6,880 bases of DNA from an uncultured Rhodanobacteraceae bacterium. Lineage in GTDB: Bacteria; Pseudomonadota; Gammaproteobacteria; Xanthomonadales; Rhodanobacteraceae. The position numbers and the translations under genes were made by a program. Location: assembly GCA_937902695.1 (NCBI GenBank), contig CALFNI010000362.1, positions 1-6,880 of the forward strand, given 5' to 3'. Below are positions 1-6,346 of this stretch, piece after piece (positions within the stretch are counted from its first letter, which is position 1; every line of letters starts with the position of its first letter). The notes under the pieces were generated by a model. That model saw only the letters and a program-made list of their open reading frames with translations. It ran no database searches and was not told where the DNA came from.

Positions 1-1869
1 GCCGGTGGTCATCGAGATCGCGACGAAGAGGCCGGTCACGATCGTGCCGATCAGGACGCCGCCGAGCGCCTGCGCGCCGGCGAGCGTGCCGCCCGCGAGG
101 TATTTGAAGCCGAACGCGACGACGATCGGCACCAGCACCGGCAGGATCGACGGAATCATCATTTCCTTGATCGCCGCCTTGGTCAGCATGTCGACCGCGC
201 GGGAGTAGTCGGGCTTGGTCTTGCCTTCCATGATGCCGGAGATCTCGCGGAACTGGCGTCGCACTTCCTCGACGACGCTGCCGGCCGCGCGGCCGACCGC
301 TTCCATCGCCATCGACGCGAACAGGAACGGGATCAATCCGCCGATCAGGAGGCCGATGATGACGAGATGGTTCGAGAGATCGAACGTGAAGATCTGGTCC
401 GGATGCTCGGCGCCGAGCTTGTGCGTGTAGTCGGCAAAAAGAACCAGCGCGGCGAGGCCGGCCGAGCCGATCGCGTAGCCCTTGGTCACCGCCTTCGTGG
501 TGTTGCCGACCGCGTCGAGCGGGTCGGTGATGTCGCGCACGCTCTTGGGCAGGTCGGCCATTTCGGCGATGCCGCCGGCGTTGTCGGTGATCGGGCCGTA
601 GGCGTCGAGCGCGACGATCATGCCGGTCATCGACAGCATCGCGGTCGCCGCGATGGCGATGCCGTAGAGGCCCGCGAGGTGATACGCGCCCCAGATCGCG
701 GCGCACACCGCGAGCACCGGCAGTGCAGTCGACTTCATCGAGATGCCGAGGCCCGCGATGATGTTCGTCGCGTGGCCCGTCGTCGACGCCTTGGCGACAT
801 GACGCACCGGCGCGAACTCGGTCGCCGTGTAGTACTCGGTGATCCAGACCATCGCGCCGGTCAGCACGAGGCCGATGACCGCGCAGCCGAAGATGTTCCA
901 GACGCCGTACGTCGAGCTCGCCATCAGCTGCTGCGTGACCGGAATGAACGCGATCAGCGCGAGCACGGCCGAGACGATCACGCCCTTGTAGAGCGCGTTC
1001 ATGATCTTGCCGCCGCTGCTCGTCTTCACGAAGAACGTGCCGATGATCGACGCGATGATCGAGACGCCGCCGAGCACGAGCGGATAGAGCACGCCGTTCG
1101 GGCCCGCGTCGGTCGCCATGACGCCGCCGAGCAGCATCGTCGCGATCAGCGTGACCGCGTAGGTTTCGAAGAGGTCCGCCGCCATGCCGGCGCAGTCGCC
1201 GACGTTGTCGCCGACGTTGTCCGCGATCACCGCCGGGTTGCGCGGGTCGTCCTCGGGGATGCCGGCCTCGACCTTGCCGACGAGGTCGGCGCCGACGTCG
1301 GCGCCCTTCGTGAAGATGCCGCCGCCGAGGCGCGCGAAGATCGAGATCAGCGAGGAGCCGAACGCGAGGCCGACGAGCGCGTGCAGCGCGCCATCCTGCG
1401 TGTAGCCCGCGTGGTGCGTCAGCACGATGAAATAGCCCGCGACGCCGAGGAGCGCAAGGCCGACGACGAGCATGCCGGTGATCGCGCCGCCGCGGAACGC
1501 GACCGCGAGCGCCGCCGGAATGCCCGAGCGCGCCGCCTCGGCCGTGCGCACGTTGGCGCGCACCGAGATGTTCATGCCGATGTAGCCGGTCAGGCCCGAG
1601 AGGATCGCGCCGATCGCAAAGCCGATCGCCGTGCCCCAGTCGAGCGCGAAGCCGATCACGACGAGCAGCACCACGCCGACGATCGCGATCGTCGTGTACT
1701 GGCGGTTGAGATACGCGCGCGCGCCTTCCTGGATCGCGGCCGCGATCTGCTGCATGCGCTCGTTGCCGGCCGGCTTGGCCAGGATCCAGCGGATCGACCA
1801 GACACCGTAGAGAATCGCCAGGACCGCGCAGATGAGCGCGATCAGAAGCCCGTATTGCTGGAACAGCAT
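1..1869 (-). CDS. hppA: K+-independent membrane-bound H+-translocating pyrophosphatase (partial, C-terminus off window)
   Basis: Integral-membrane pump that hydrolyses cytoplasmic PPi and moves H+ across the inner membrane. The 623 codons present begin [12 protein letters not shown] with many hydrophobic spans (the family has about 16). The PPi/Mg2+ site is complete: [13 protein letters not shown] (residues 189-201), [20 protein letters not shown] (217-236), and [10 protein letters not shown] (424-433) with [18 protein letters not shown] (447-464). Lys459 and Thr462 in GNTTKAVT are the residues that mark the K+-independent, H+-pumping class; K+-dependent enzymes have Ala and Gly there. The start at 1869 is preceded by GGGAGGG (plus-strand 1874-1880), a good ribosome site. 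The frame is still open at the left edge, ending ISMTTG, so roughly the last 50-60 residues of a usual 660-700 are missing. It lies downstream of pfp on the same strand. Family is certain; ion and K+ class follow from the known signature. Confidence 0.97.
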   Translation of the reverse strand, partial: MLFQQYGLLIALICAVLAILYGVWSIRWILAKPAGNERMQQIAAAIQEGARAYLNRQYTTIAIVGVVLLVVIGFALDWGTAIGFAIGAILSGLTGYIGMNISVRANVRTAEAARSGIPAALAVAFRGGAITGMLVVGLALLGVAGYFIVLTHHAGYTQDGALHALVGLAFGSSLISIFARLGGGIFTKGADVGADLVGKVEAGIPEDDPRNPAVIADNVGDNVGDCAGMAADLFETYAVTLIATMLLGGVMATDAGPNGVLYPLVLGGVSIIASIIGTFFVKTSSGGKIMNALYKGVIVSAVLALIAFIPVTQQLMASSTYGVWNIFGCAVIGLVLTGAMVWITEYYTATEFAPVRHVAKASTTGHATNIIAGLGISMKSTALPVLAVCAAIWGAYHLAGLYGIAIAATAMLSMTGMIVALDAYGPITDNAGGIAEMADLPKSVRDITDPLDAVGNTTKAVTKGYAIGSAGLAALVLFADYTHKLGAEHPDQIFTFDLSNHLVIIGLLIGGLIPFLFASMAMEAVGRAAGSVVEEVRRQFREISGIMEGKTKPDYSRAVDMLTKAAIKEMMIPSILPVLVPIVVAFGFKYLAGGTLAGAQALGGVLIGTIVTGLFVAISMTTG

Positions 1870-1924
1870 CGAACCCTCCCGTGAGACGCAGGAAATTGGT
1901 AACGAAAGCGGGAAACCCGCGCCG

Positions 1925-1930
1925 AGTATA
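1925..1930 (-). promoter_or_regulatory. Probable -10 element of an hppA promoter
   Basis: The minus strand reads TATACT here (five of six matches to TATAAT), placing transcription start near 1918 and leaving a leader of about 50 nt before the hppA ATG. No convincing -35 hexamer lies at 16-18 bp, so the promoter may be weak or activator-dependent. If real, hppA can be transcribed separately from pfp. Confidence 0.4.
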
Positions 1931-1979
1931 GCCACGTGGCGAGAAATCGCGCACTGCGGCGGTGCAGCACCACGTTTTC

Positions 1980-2084
1980 CCTTCTCCCGCTTGCGGGAGA
2001 AGGTGCCGAAGGCGGATGAGGGCGCTCTTGAGGCGGCGAACCAGCGTGCCCTCACCCCAGCCCTCTCCCGCAAGCGGGAGAGGG
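1980..2084. repeat. Paired inverted hairpin repeat (REP-like), copy 1, between pfp and hppA
   Basis: Two hairpin modules face each other. The left stem is CCTTCTCCCGC (1980-1990), loop TT, GCGGGAGAAGG (1993-2003), followed by a tail ending GATGAGGG (2015-2022). The right module has the tail GTGCCCTCACCCCA (2046-2059), then the stem CCCTCTCCCGC (2061-2071), loop AA, GCGGGAGAGGG (2074-2084). Both stems are perfect 11-bp pairs, and the tails point inward across an unrelated spacer of about 23 bp. The same module recurs at 4706-4805 and inside mpl. Sequences of this kind are common dispersed repeats in GC-rich proteobacteria. No T-tract follows either stem on either strand, so it is not a classic intrinsic terminator, but it may stabilise or punctuate the pfp-hppA transcript. 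Confidence 0.85.
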
Positions 2085-2118
2085 GGAACCGCGGGCGGGC
2101 GGGAGGGAAAGTCGCGCC

Positions 2119-3381
2119 CTACTTGTCCTCGATCGAGTACTTCGGGAGCTTCTTCTTCAAGCGCACGTTCTTGAGCCTGACGTAGTCCGGAATCCCGTCC
2201 TTGCCGTACTTCGGCGGATCCTCGCCACGGATCAGCGGCCCCAAGTATTTCCGCGCGGCCGCCGTGATCCCGTAGCCGTCCTTCGTGATGTACGACGGCG
2301 GCAGCTTCTTCTCGTGGTTCGCGATCTTTTCGAGCGGCGCCGACTCGATCTTCCAGCGATACGGCGTATCCGACGTCCGCACGATGACCGGCATCACCGC
2401 GTTCTGGCCCTTCATCGCGTACTCGACCGCCGCCTTGCCGACTGCGTAGGCCTGCTCCGCATCGACCTTCGACGCGAGATGCCGCGCCGAGCGCTGCAGG
2501 TAATCCGGCAGCGCCCAGTGGTACTTGTAGCCGAGCTTCGATTTCACGAGCTGCGCGATCACCGGCGCGGCACCCCCGAGCTGCGTGTGCCCGAACGCAT
2601 CGCGCGTCCCGGCCTCGGCGAGGAACTGGCCCGCCGCGTTCCTGACGCCCTCGGACACGACGACCGTGCAATAGCCGACGCGCTCGACCGTCGCCTTCAC
2701 GCGCGCGAGGAACCGGTCCTCGTCGAACGCGATTTCCGGAAACAGGATCACGTGCGGCGGCTCGCCGGCCTTGCGTGCCGCGAGCCCGGCCGCGGCCGCG
2801 ATCCAGCCCGCATGGCGGCCCATGACCTCGATCACGAATACCTTGGTCGACGACTCGCACATCGACTCGACATCGAGGCTCGCCTCCTGCACCGAGATCG
2901 CCGTGTACTTCGCGACCGAGCCGAACCCGGGGCAGCAGTCCGTCACGGCGAGGTCGTTGTCGACGGTCTTCGGCACGCCGATCGTCGCGATCGGGTAGCC
3001 GAGCGCCTTGCCGATCTGCGAGATCTTGAGGGCGGTGTCGGCCGAATCGTTGCCGCCGTTATAGAGAAACCAGCGGATGTCGTGCGCCTTGAACACCTCG
3101 ATCAGGCGCTCGTACTGCGCGCGACTGGTCTCGATCGACTTCAATTTGTAACGGCACGAGCCGAACGCGCCGCCCGGGGTGCGGCGTAACGCCGCAATCG
3201 CCGCCGTCGATTCCTTCGTCGTGTCAATGAGGTCTTCGCGCAGCGCGCCGATGATGCCGTTGCGGGCGGCGAGGACGCGCACGCCCTTTTTGCGTGCCGT
3301 TTCGATGACACCGGCCGCGCTCGCGTTGATGACCGCGGTGACGCCGCCCGATTGCGCGTACAAGAGGTTGCCTTTAGCCAT
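2119..3381 (-). CDS. pfp: Pyrophosphate-dependent 6-phosphofructokinase
   Basis: Cytoplasmic enzyme interconverting fructose 6-phosphate + PPi and fructose 1,6-bisphosphate + Pi, usable in glycolysis and gluconeogenesis. The 420-residue protein shows the PFK fold motifs in order: N-terminal GGVTAVINAS (12-21), YNGGNDSADT (107-116), VPKTVDND (136-143), EVMGRHAGW (185-193) and SEGVRN (243-248). Asp112 (in GGND, where ATP-PFKs have GGDG) and Lys138 (PKT, where ATP-PFKs have PGT) are the two residues that specify PPi rather than ATP. Asp141 corresponds to the catalytic base. The start at 3381 gives MAKGNLLYAQ and has GGGAG upstream (plus-strand 3386-3390). The open frame runs another 117 codons upstream, but that stretch lies across adk and has no PFK similarity. 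The C-terminal 20 residues are very lysine-rich. It is divergent from adk and upstream of hppA; a pfp-hppA pairing is known from methanotrophs such as Methylococcus capsulatus. Confidence 0.96.
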   Translation of the reverse strand: MAKGNLLYAQSGGVTAVINASAAGVIETARKKGVRVLAARNGIIGALREDLIDTTKESTAAIAALRRTPGGAFGSCRYKLKSIETSRAQYERLIEVFKAHDIRWFLYNGGNDSADTALKISQIGKALGYPIATIGVPKTVDNDLAVTDCCPGFGSVAKYTAISVQEASLDVESMCESSTKVFVIEVMGRHAGWIAAAAGLAARKAGEPPHVILFPEIAFDEDRFLARVKATVERVGYCTVVVSEGVRNAAGQFLAEAGTRDAFGHTQLGGAAPVIAQLVKSKLGYKYHWALPDYLQRSARHLASKVDAEQAYAVGKAAVEYAMKGQNAVMPVIVRTSDTPYRWKIESAPLEKIANHEKKLPPSYITKDGYGITAAARKYLGPLIRGEDPPKYGKDGIPDYVRLKNVRLKKKLPKYSIEDK

Positions 3382-3402
3382 AAATCTCCCGATTGACGTC
3401 GT

Positions 3403-3431
3403 TTGACACGTTTCCGGCCAGCGGCTAGCGT
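3403..3431 (+). promoter_or_regulatory. Predicted sigma-70-type promoter for adk
   Basis: A perfect -35 TTGACA (3403-3408) is separated by exactly 17 bp from TAGCGT (3426-3431), which keeps the most important -10 bases (T, A and final T). Start would be near 3438, about 50 nt ahead of the adk ATG. The 106-bp gap between the divergent pfp and adk starts must also hold any pfp promoter; the only minus-strand candidate seen is TAGACT at 3449-3454, without a good -35. Confidence 0.55.
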
Positions 3432-3487
3432 TGCTTGGAAGGATCACAAGTCTAGCCTCAGCGGCGCGGCGGCCGCATTGGAGCCAC

Positions 3488-4066
3488 ATGCGACTCGTCT
3501 TACTCGGGGCACCCGGCTCGGGCAAGGGCACCCAGGCCGCGATGCTGAAGGCTGCGCTCAAGGTGCCGCACATCTCGACGGGCGATCTGTTGCGTGCGGC
3601 CGTCAAGGCGGGCACGCCGCTCGGCCTCAAGGCCAAGGCGGTCATGGAGGCCGGCAAGCTCGTCTCCGACGACATCGTGCTCGGCATGCTCGAGGAGCGC
3701 ATCACGCAGCCCGATGCGGACGGCGGCTTCATCCTCGACGGCTACCCGCGCAACGTCGCCCAGTGCGAAGCGCTCGAAAGACTCCTCGCGCGCATCGGCC
3801 AGCCGCTCGACATCGCGGTCAAGCTCAAGGTGCCGAGCGAGCTGATCGTCGACCGCATCGCCGGACGCGCGGCCGCCGAGGGCCGCAAGGACGACACGCC
3901 CGAAACCGTGCGCGAGCGTCTGCGCGTCTACGCCGAACAGACCGCGCCGGTCGCCGAGCACTTCGGCACGATCGGACGCCTTCGCATCGTCGATGGCGTC
4001 GGCGACGTCGATGCGGTGTTCAAGCGCATTCTCGCCGCGCTTCCCGGCGAGCTCACCGGTGCCTGA
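3488..4066 (+). CDS. adk: Adenylate kinase (short-lid form)
   Basis: Cytoplasmic phosphotransferase catalysing ATP + AMP <-> 2 ADP, essential for nucleotide balance. The 192 residues start MRLVLLGAPGSGKGT; the P-loop GAPGSGKGT is at 7-15. The AMP-site motif STGDLLR is at 30-36 and DGYPRN at 84-89. After VDRIAGR (121-127) comes only a short loop instead of the long lid of the E. coli type (about 214 aa) and no zinc cysteines, so this is the short-lid class. ETVRERLRVY (139-148) supplies the usual downstream arginines. I chose the ATG at 3488 because it begins directly at the first beta strand and has GGAG at 3480-3483; the in-frame TTG at 3431 would add 19 residues foreign to the family. It is probably first gene of the plus-strand group. 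Confidence 0.97.
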   Translation: MRLVLLGAPGSGKGTQAAMLKAALKVPHISTGDLLRAAVKAGTPLGLKAKAVMEAGKLVSDDIVLGMLEERITQPDADGGFILDGYPRNVAQCEALERLLARIGQPLDIAVKLKVPSELIVDRIAGRAAAEGRKDDTPETVRERLRVYAEQTAPVAEHFGTIGRLRIVDGVGDVDAVFKRILAALPGELTGA

Positions 4067-4148
4067 GCGCGATCCGGCTTCGGCTTCGCGCACGCGGTCT
4101 CCCGAAAACAGCGCGGACCCGTCCGTCGCGCGTCGGCGCGGTGACGAC

Positions 4149-4691
4149 ATGAACGATTACGAATCCCCACTGGCCCGGCTCGCGATCCTCGTGCGCGACA
4201 TCTGTCAGCTGCGCCGCGGGCCGGAGGACATGCCGTATTCGAGGCGGCTTCTGGTCGTGCTGATCGGCGCGAGCACGGGGCTCGATCTACTCACCGAGCG
4301 CGTGCTCGGCGGTCACGATGCGCTGGCGCGCTCGCTCGTCTCGACGACGCTCGTGCTCGCGCTCTGCTGGATCGCGCTCGCGGTGCGCCAGCTCGGCAAC
4401 CGCTACGTGCAGACCGCCAGCGCGCTCGTCGCATGCGGCATCGTGTTCTCGCTGCTCGTGCTGCCGCTCGCGACGCTCGCCCGCCCGATGCCGGGCGATG
4501 CGCAGCTGACGCCGCTGCAGACGCTGCTCGTCTGGGCGACGTTCGCCGTCTTCGTCTGGAGCGTGCTCGTCGACGCGCACATCATCCGCCGCGCGCTCGA
4601 TGCGCCGTTCGGGCTCGGCGTCGCGCTCGCGCTCGCGTGGACGATCGCCGACTGGGCGCTCGGGCACGCGCTGTTCGATGCGGCCGGATGA
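4149..4691 (+). CDS. Unrecognised multi-spanning membrane protein
   Basis: A 180-residue protein that I cannot assign to a family. A soluble N-terminus of about 32 residues (MNDYESPLARLAILVRDICQ) carries a charged RRGPEDMPYSRR segment. It is followed by about five hydrophobic spans near residues 33-49 (weakest), 62-79, 91-111, 123-142 and 154-176, so it is likely an inner-membrane protein. The four- to five-helix pattern and size recall Yip1-type membrane proteins, but no diagnostic motif is visible. The ATG at 4149 has only a weak ribosome site. An in-frame GTG at 4059 would overlap the end of adk by 8 nt, have GGCGAG upstream, and add 30 polar, low-complexity residues; coupling to adk would favour it, but conservation is doubtful. 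It lies between adk and mpl, on the same strand. Coding status rests on hydrophobic pattern and uninterrupted frame. Confidence 0.75.
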   Translation: MNDYESPLARLAILVRDICQLRRGPEDMPYSRRLLVVLIGASTGLDLLTERVLGGHDALARSLVSTTLVLALCWIALAVRQLGNRYVQTASALVACGIVFSLLVLPLATLARPMPGDAQLTPLQTLLVWATFAVFVWSVLVDAHIIRRALDAPFGLGVALALAWTIADWALGHALFDAAG

Positions 4692-4704
4692 ATCCCATCT
4701 TTTT

Positions 4705-4807
4705 CCCCTCTCCCGCTCGCGGGAGAGGGTAGGGTGAGGGCAGGCGCGCGATGCGCTTTCACACGATTGCCCTCACCCCGGCCCTCTCCCGCAAGCGGGA
4801 GAGGGGG
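4705..4807. repeat. Paired inverted hairpin repeat (REP-like), copy 2, upstream of mpl
   Basis: The arrangement matches copy 1. The left stem is CCCTCTCCCGC (4706-4716), loop TC, GCGGGAGAGGG (4719-4729), with tail TAGGGTGAGGGCA (4730-4742). The right tail TGCCCTCACCCCGG (4768-4781) leads into CCCTCTCCCGC (4782-4792), loop AA, GCGGGAGAGGG (4795-4805). The two modules are almost exact reverse complements across a 25-bp spacer (4743-4767) unrelated to the spacer of copy 1, so the whole can also fold as one long cruciform. It fills nearly all of the gap between the membrane-protein stop and mpl. The last bases (AGGGGG, 4802-4807) sit at ribosome-site distance from the ATG at 4814. A run of five T lies before, not after, the left stem, so it is not a plus-strand intrinsic terminator. 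Confidence 0.87.
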
Positions 4808-4813
4808 ACCTGC

Positions 4814-4831
4814 ATGAGCAATACACCTTGA
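4814..4831 (+). CDS. Five-codon upstream reading frame overlapping the mpl start (or remnant of the true N-terminus)
   Basis: ATG AGC AAT ACA CCT TGA encodes MSNTP. AGGGGG (4802-4807) lies 6 nt upstream, the best-placed ribosome site here and supplied by the repeat. Its TGA (4829-4831) overlaps the TTG (4828-4830) that opens mpl, as TTGA. Either this is a tiny leader giving translational coupling to a TTG start, or one T has been lost (CCTTG for CCTTTG) and the original protein began MSNTPLKLHILG. The sequence alone cannot decide. Confidence 0.35.
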   Translation: MSNTP

Positions 4832-6300
4832 AACTCCACATCCTCGGCATCTGCGGCACGTTCATGGGCGGCATTGCCGCGCTCGCGCGCGAGCTCGGCC
4901 ACACCGTCGAAGGCTCCGACGCGAACGTCTACCCGCCGATGTCGACGCAGCTCGAAGCGCTCGGCATCGCGCTCCAGTCGGGCTGGGATCCGAAGCGTTT
5001 CGAGCCCGCACCCGACCTCGTCGTCGTCGGCAATGCGCTCTCGCGCGGCAACGCGATGATCGAAGCGATGCTCGATGCGCGCCTTCGCTACGTGTCGGGC
5101 CCGCAGTGGCTCGGCGAGAAGCTGCTCGCCGATCGGCGCGTGCTCGCCGTCGCCGGTACGCACGGCAAGACCACGACGACCTCGCTGCTCGCGTGGATCC
5201 TCCAAGCGCAAGGCCGCAATCCGGGCTTCCTCGTCGGCGGCGTGCCGGCGAACTTCGGCATTTCGGCGCGACTCGGCGGAACACGAGCAGCTGCGTCGGC
5301 TCGGCGTGCCCTCACCCCACCGTCGGCGTCCGCCGACGGTCCCCCCCTCTCCCGCGGAGCGGGCGAGGGACGATCGCCTCGGCCTCCGGCCGAGGATTTC
5401 GTCATCGAAGCCGACGAATACGACACCGCGTTCTTCGACAAGCGCTCCAAGTTCGTCCATTACCGTCCGACGATCGCGATCCTCAACAACCTCGAATACG
5501 ACCACGCCGACATCTTTCCCGACGTCGCCGCGATCCAGCGCCAGTTTCATCATCTGGTGCGCACGGTGCCGCGGAACGGCGCGCTCGTCGTCAACGCCGA
5601 AGACGCGCGGCTCGCCGACGTGCTCGCGATGGGCGCCTGGACGCCGGTCGAGACGTTCGGCATCGACGCCGGCGACTGGCGCGCGCGCCTCGCCGTCGCC
5701 GACGGTTCGGCGTTCGTCGTCTCGCATCGCGGTCGCGAGATCGGCACGGCGCAATGGAATCTCACCGGACGCCACAACGTCATGAACGCGCTCGCCGCGC
5801 TCGTCGCCGCGCACGCGGCCGGCGTCGATGTCGCCGCGGCACTGCCGTCGCTCGCCACGTTTCAAAGCGTCGCGCGGCGCATGGAGCTCGTCGGCGACGT
5901 CGCCGGCGTGCGCGTCTACGACGACTTCGCGCACCATCCGACCGCGATCGCGACGACGCTCGCCGGCCTTCGCGCGCGCGTGGGCGATGCGCGCATCCTC
6001 GTCGGCATGGAGCCGCGCTCGAACTCGATGCGCATGGGCGCGCACGCGGACGAGCTGGCGCCCTCGCTTGCCGACGCCGATTCGGTCGTGTTCCTGAAAC
6101 GCGCCGAATTGCCGTGGGACGCGGACCGCGTCGTCGGCGCGCTCGGCGGACGCGGCAAGACCGCGCCGACGGTCGATTCGCTGATCGCCGTGCTGCGCGC
6201 CGAAGCGCACGCGGGCGACCACGTCGTCTTCATGTCGAACGGCGGCTTCGAGGGCGCGCCGCGGCGTTTCGTCGCCGCGCTCGGCGACGCGGCGGGCTGA
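4828..6300 (+). CDS. mpl: UDP-N-acetylmuramate:L-alanyl-gamma-D-glutamyl-meso-diaminopimelate ligase with an in-frame repeat insertion
   Basis: Cytoplasmic Mur-ligase family enzyme that attaches recycled murein tripeptide to UDP-MurNAc using ATP. The 490 residues open with the Mpl hallmark HILGICGTFMGG (4-15), then GSDANVYPPMST (29-40). The central domain has the P-loop AGTHGKTTT (109-117), VIEADEYDTAFFDKRSKFVHY (192-212, containing the Mg2+-binding Glu194) and LNNLEYDHADIF (219-230). The C-terminal domain has VYDDFAHHPTAI (363-374), EPRSNSMRMG (395-404) and MSNGGFEG (469-476). E. coli Mpl is about 457 aa; the excess here is about 36 residues at 151-187, between SARLG and EDFVIEADEYD, and is arginine-, proline- and alanine-rich. 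It is encoded by a hairpin repeat related to the flanking intergenic ones. Start: TTG at 4828 fits the conserved N-terminus; no in-frame ATG exists upstream before the TGA at 4735. Every known motif is intact, so activity is plausible but unproven. Confidence 0.95.
   Translation: MKLHILGICGTFMGGIAALARELGHTVEGSDANVYPPMSTQLEALGIALQSGWDPKRFEPAPDLVVVGNALSRGNAMIEAMLDARLRYVSGPQWLGEKLLADRRVLAVAGTHGKTTTTSLLAWILQAQGRNPGFLVGGVPANFGISARLGGTRAAASARRALTPPSASADGPPLSRGAGEGRSPRPPAEDFVIEADEYDTAFFDKRSKFVHYRPTIAILNNLEYDHADIFPDVAAIQRQFHHLVRTVPRNGALVVNAEDARLADVLAMGAWTPVETFGIDAGDWRARLAVADGSAFVVSHRGREIGTAQWNLTGRHNVMNALAALVAAHAAGVDVAAALPSLATFQSVARRMELVGDVAGVRVYDDFAHHPTAIATTLAGLRARVGDARILVGMEPRSNSMRMGAHADELAPSLADADSVVFLKRAELPWDADRVVGALGGRGKTAPTVDSLIAVLRAEAHAGDHVVFMSNGGFEGAPRRFVAALGDAAG
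5305..5395. repeat. Hairpin repeat, copy 3, inserted in frame inside mpl
   Basis: The 15 nt CGTGCCCTCACCCCA (5305-5319) are identical to 2045-2059 of copy 1. The hairpin CCCTCTCCCGC (5345-5355), loop GGA, GCGGGCGAGGG (5359-5369) is the same stem with one mismatch. Between tail and stem, where copy 1 has one base, 25 bases are present. They contain most of a second palindrome, ACCGTCGGCG / CGCCGACGGT (5319-5328 and 5331-5340, 2-nt loop). A third palindrome, CCTCGGCC / GGCCGAGG (5377-5384 and 5388-5395), closes the segment. The extra protein relative to E. coli Mpl is encoded by roughly 5278-5388. All three plus-strand frames are free of stops across it. No clear target-site duplication was seen. 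Confidence 0.85.
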
Positions 6301-6310
6301 CCGGCGACGG

Positions 6311-6339
6311 TAGGCACCTGTCGCGGCGCGGTCTAAACT
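6311..6339 (+). promoter_or_regulatory. Possible promoter giving a leaderless transcript for the LON-domain gene
   Basis: TAGGCA (6311-6316, four of six matches to TTGACA) and TAAACT (6334-6339, four of six matches to TATAAT) are spaced by exactly 17 bp. Transcription would start at about 6346, at or one base before the GTG at 6347. No Shine-Dalgarno precedes that GTG, which agrees with leaderless initiation. It lies in the 46-bp gap after mpl. Confidence 0.35.
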
Positions 6340-6346
6340 GATCTTG

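Noticed and set aside
367..1884. Long plus-strand open frame of 505 codons opposite hppA
   Set aside because: Its product is almost entirely R/D/A/H-rich low-complexity sequence with no domain. It is the antisense shadow of a clear, conserved pyrophosphatase in very GC-rich DNA.
1980..2084. Repeats as a CRISPR array
   Set aside because: Only two modules per site, in opposite orientation, with no regularly spaced direct repeats and no cas genes.
1832..2185. Small ORFs across the pfp-hppA gap (e.g. 1832-2185 and 1962-2174, plus strand)
   Set aside because: They run through the hairpin repeat and are simply its translation ([17 protein letters not shown] sequence), with no ribosome site and no conserved content. 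The resemblance to the mpl insertion reflects shared repeat origin only.
3382..3732. N-terminal extension of pfp by 117 codons into adk
   Set aside because: The extension has no PFK similarity, lies antisense to adk, and the ATG at 3381 has a good ribosome site and the family's normal N-terminus.
4706..4729. Hairpin after the membrane-protein gene as a rho-independent terminator
   Set aside because: The strong stem is followed by TAGGGTGAGGG, not a T-tract. The same stem occurs in a repeat elsewhere, including inside mpl, where termination would be harmful.
5088..5450. Frameshift or pseudogene interpretation of mpl around the insertion
   Set aside because: The Mpl frame continues without interruption from 4828 to 6300, and the downstream VIEADEYD motif is in the same frame as the upstream P-loop, so the gene is lengthened, not broken.
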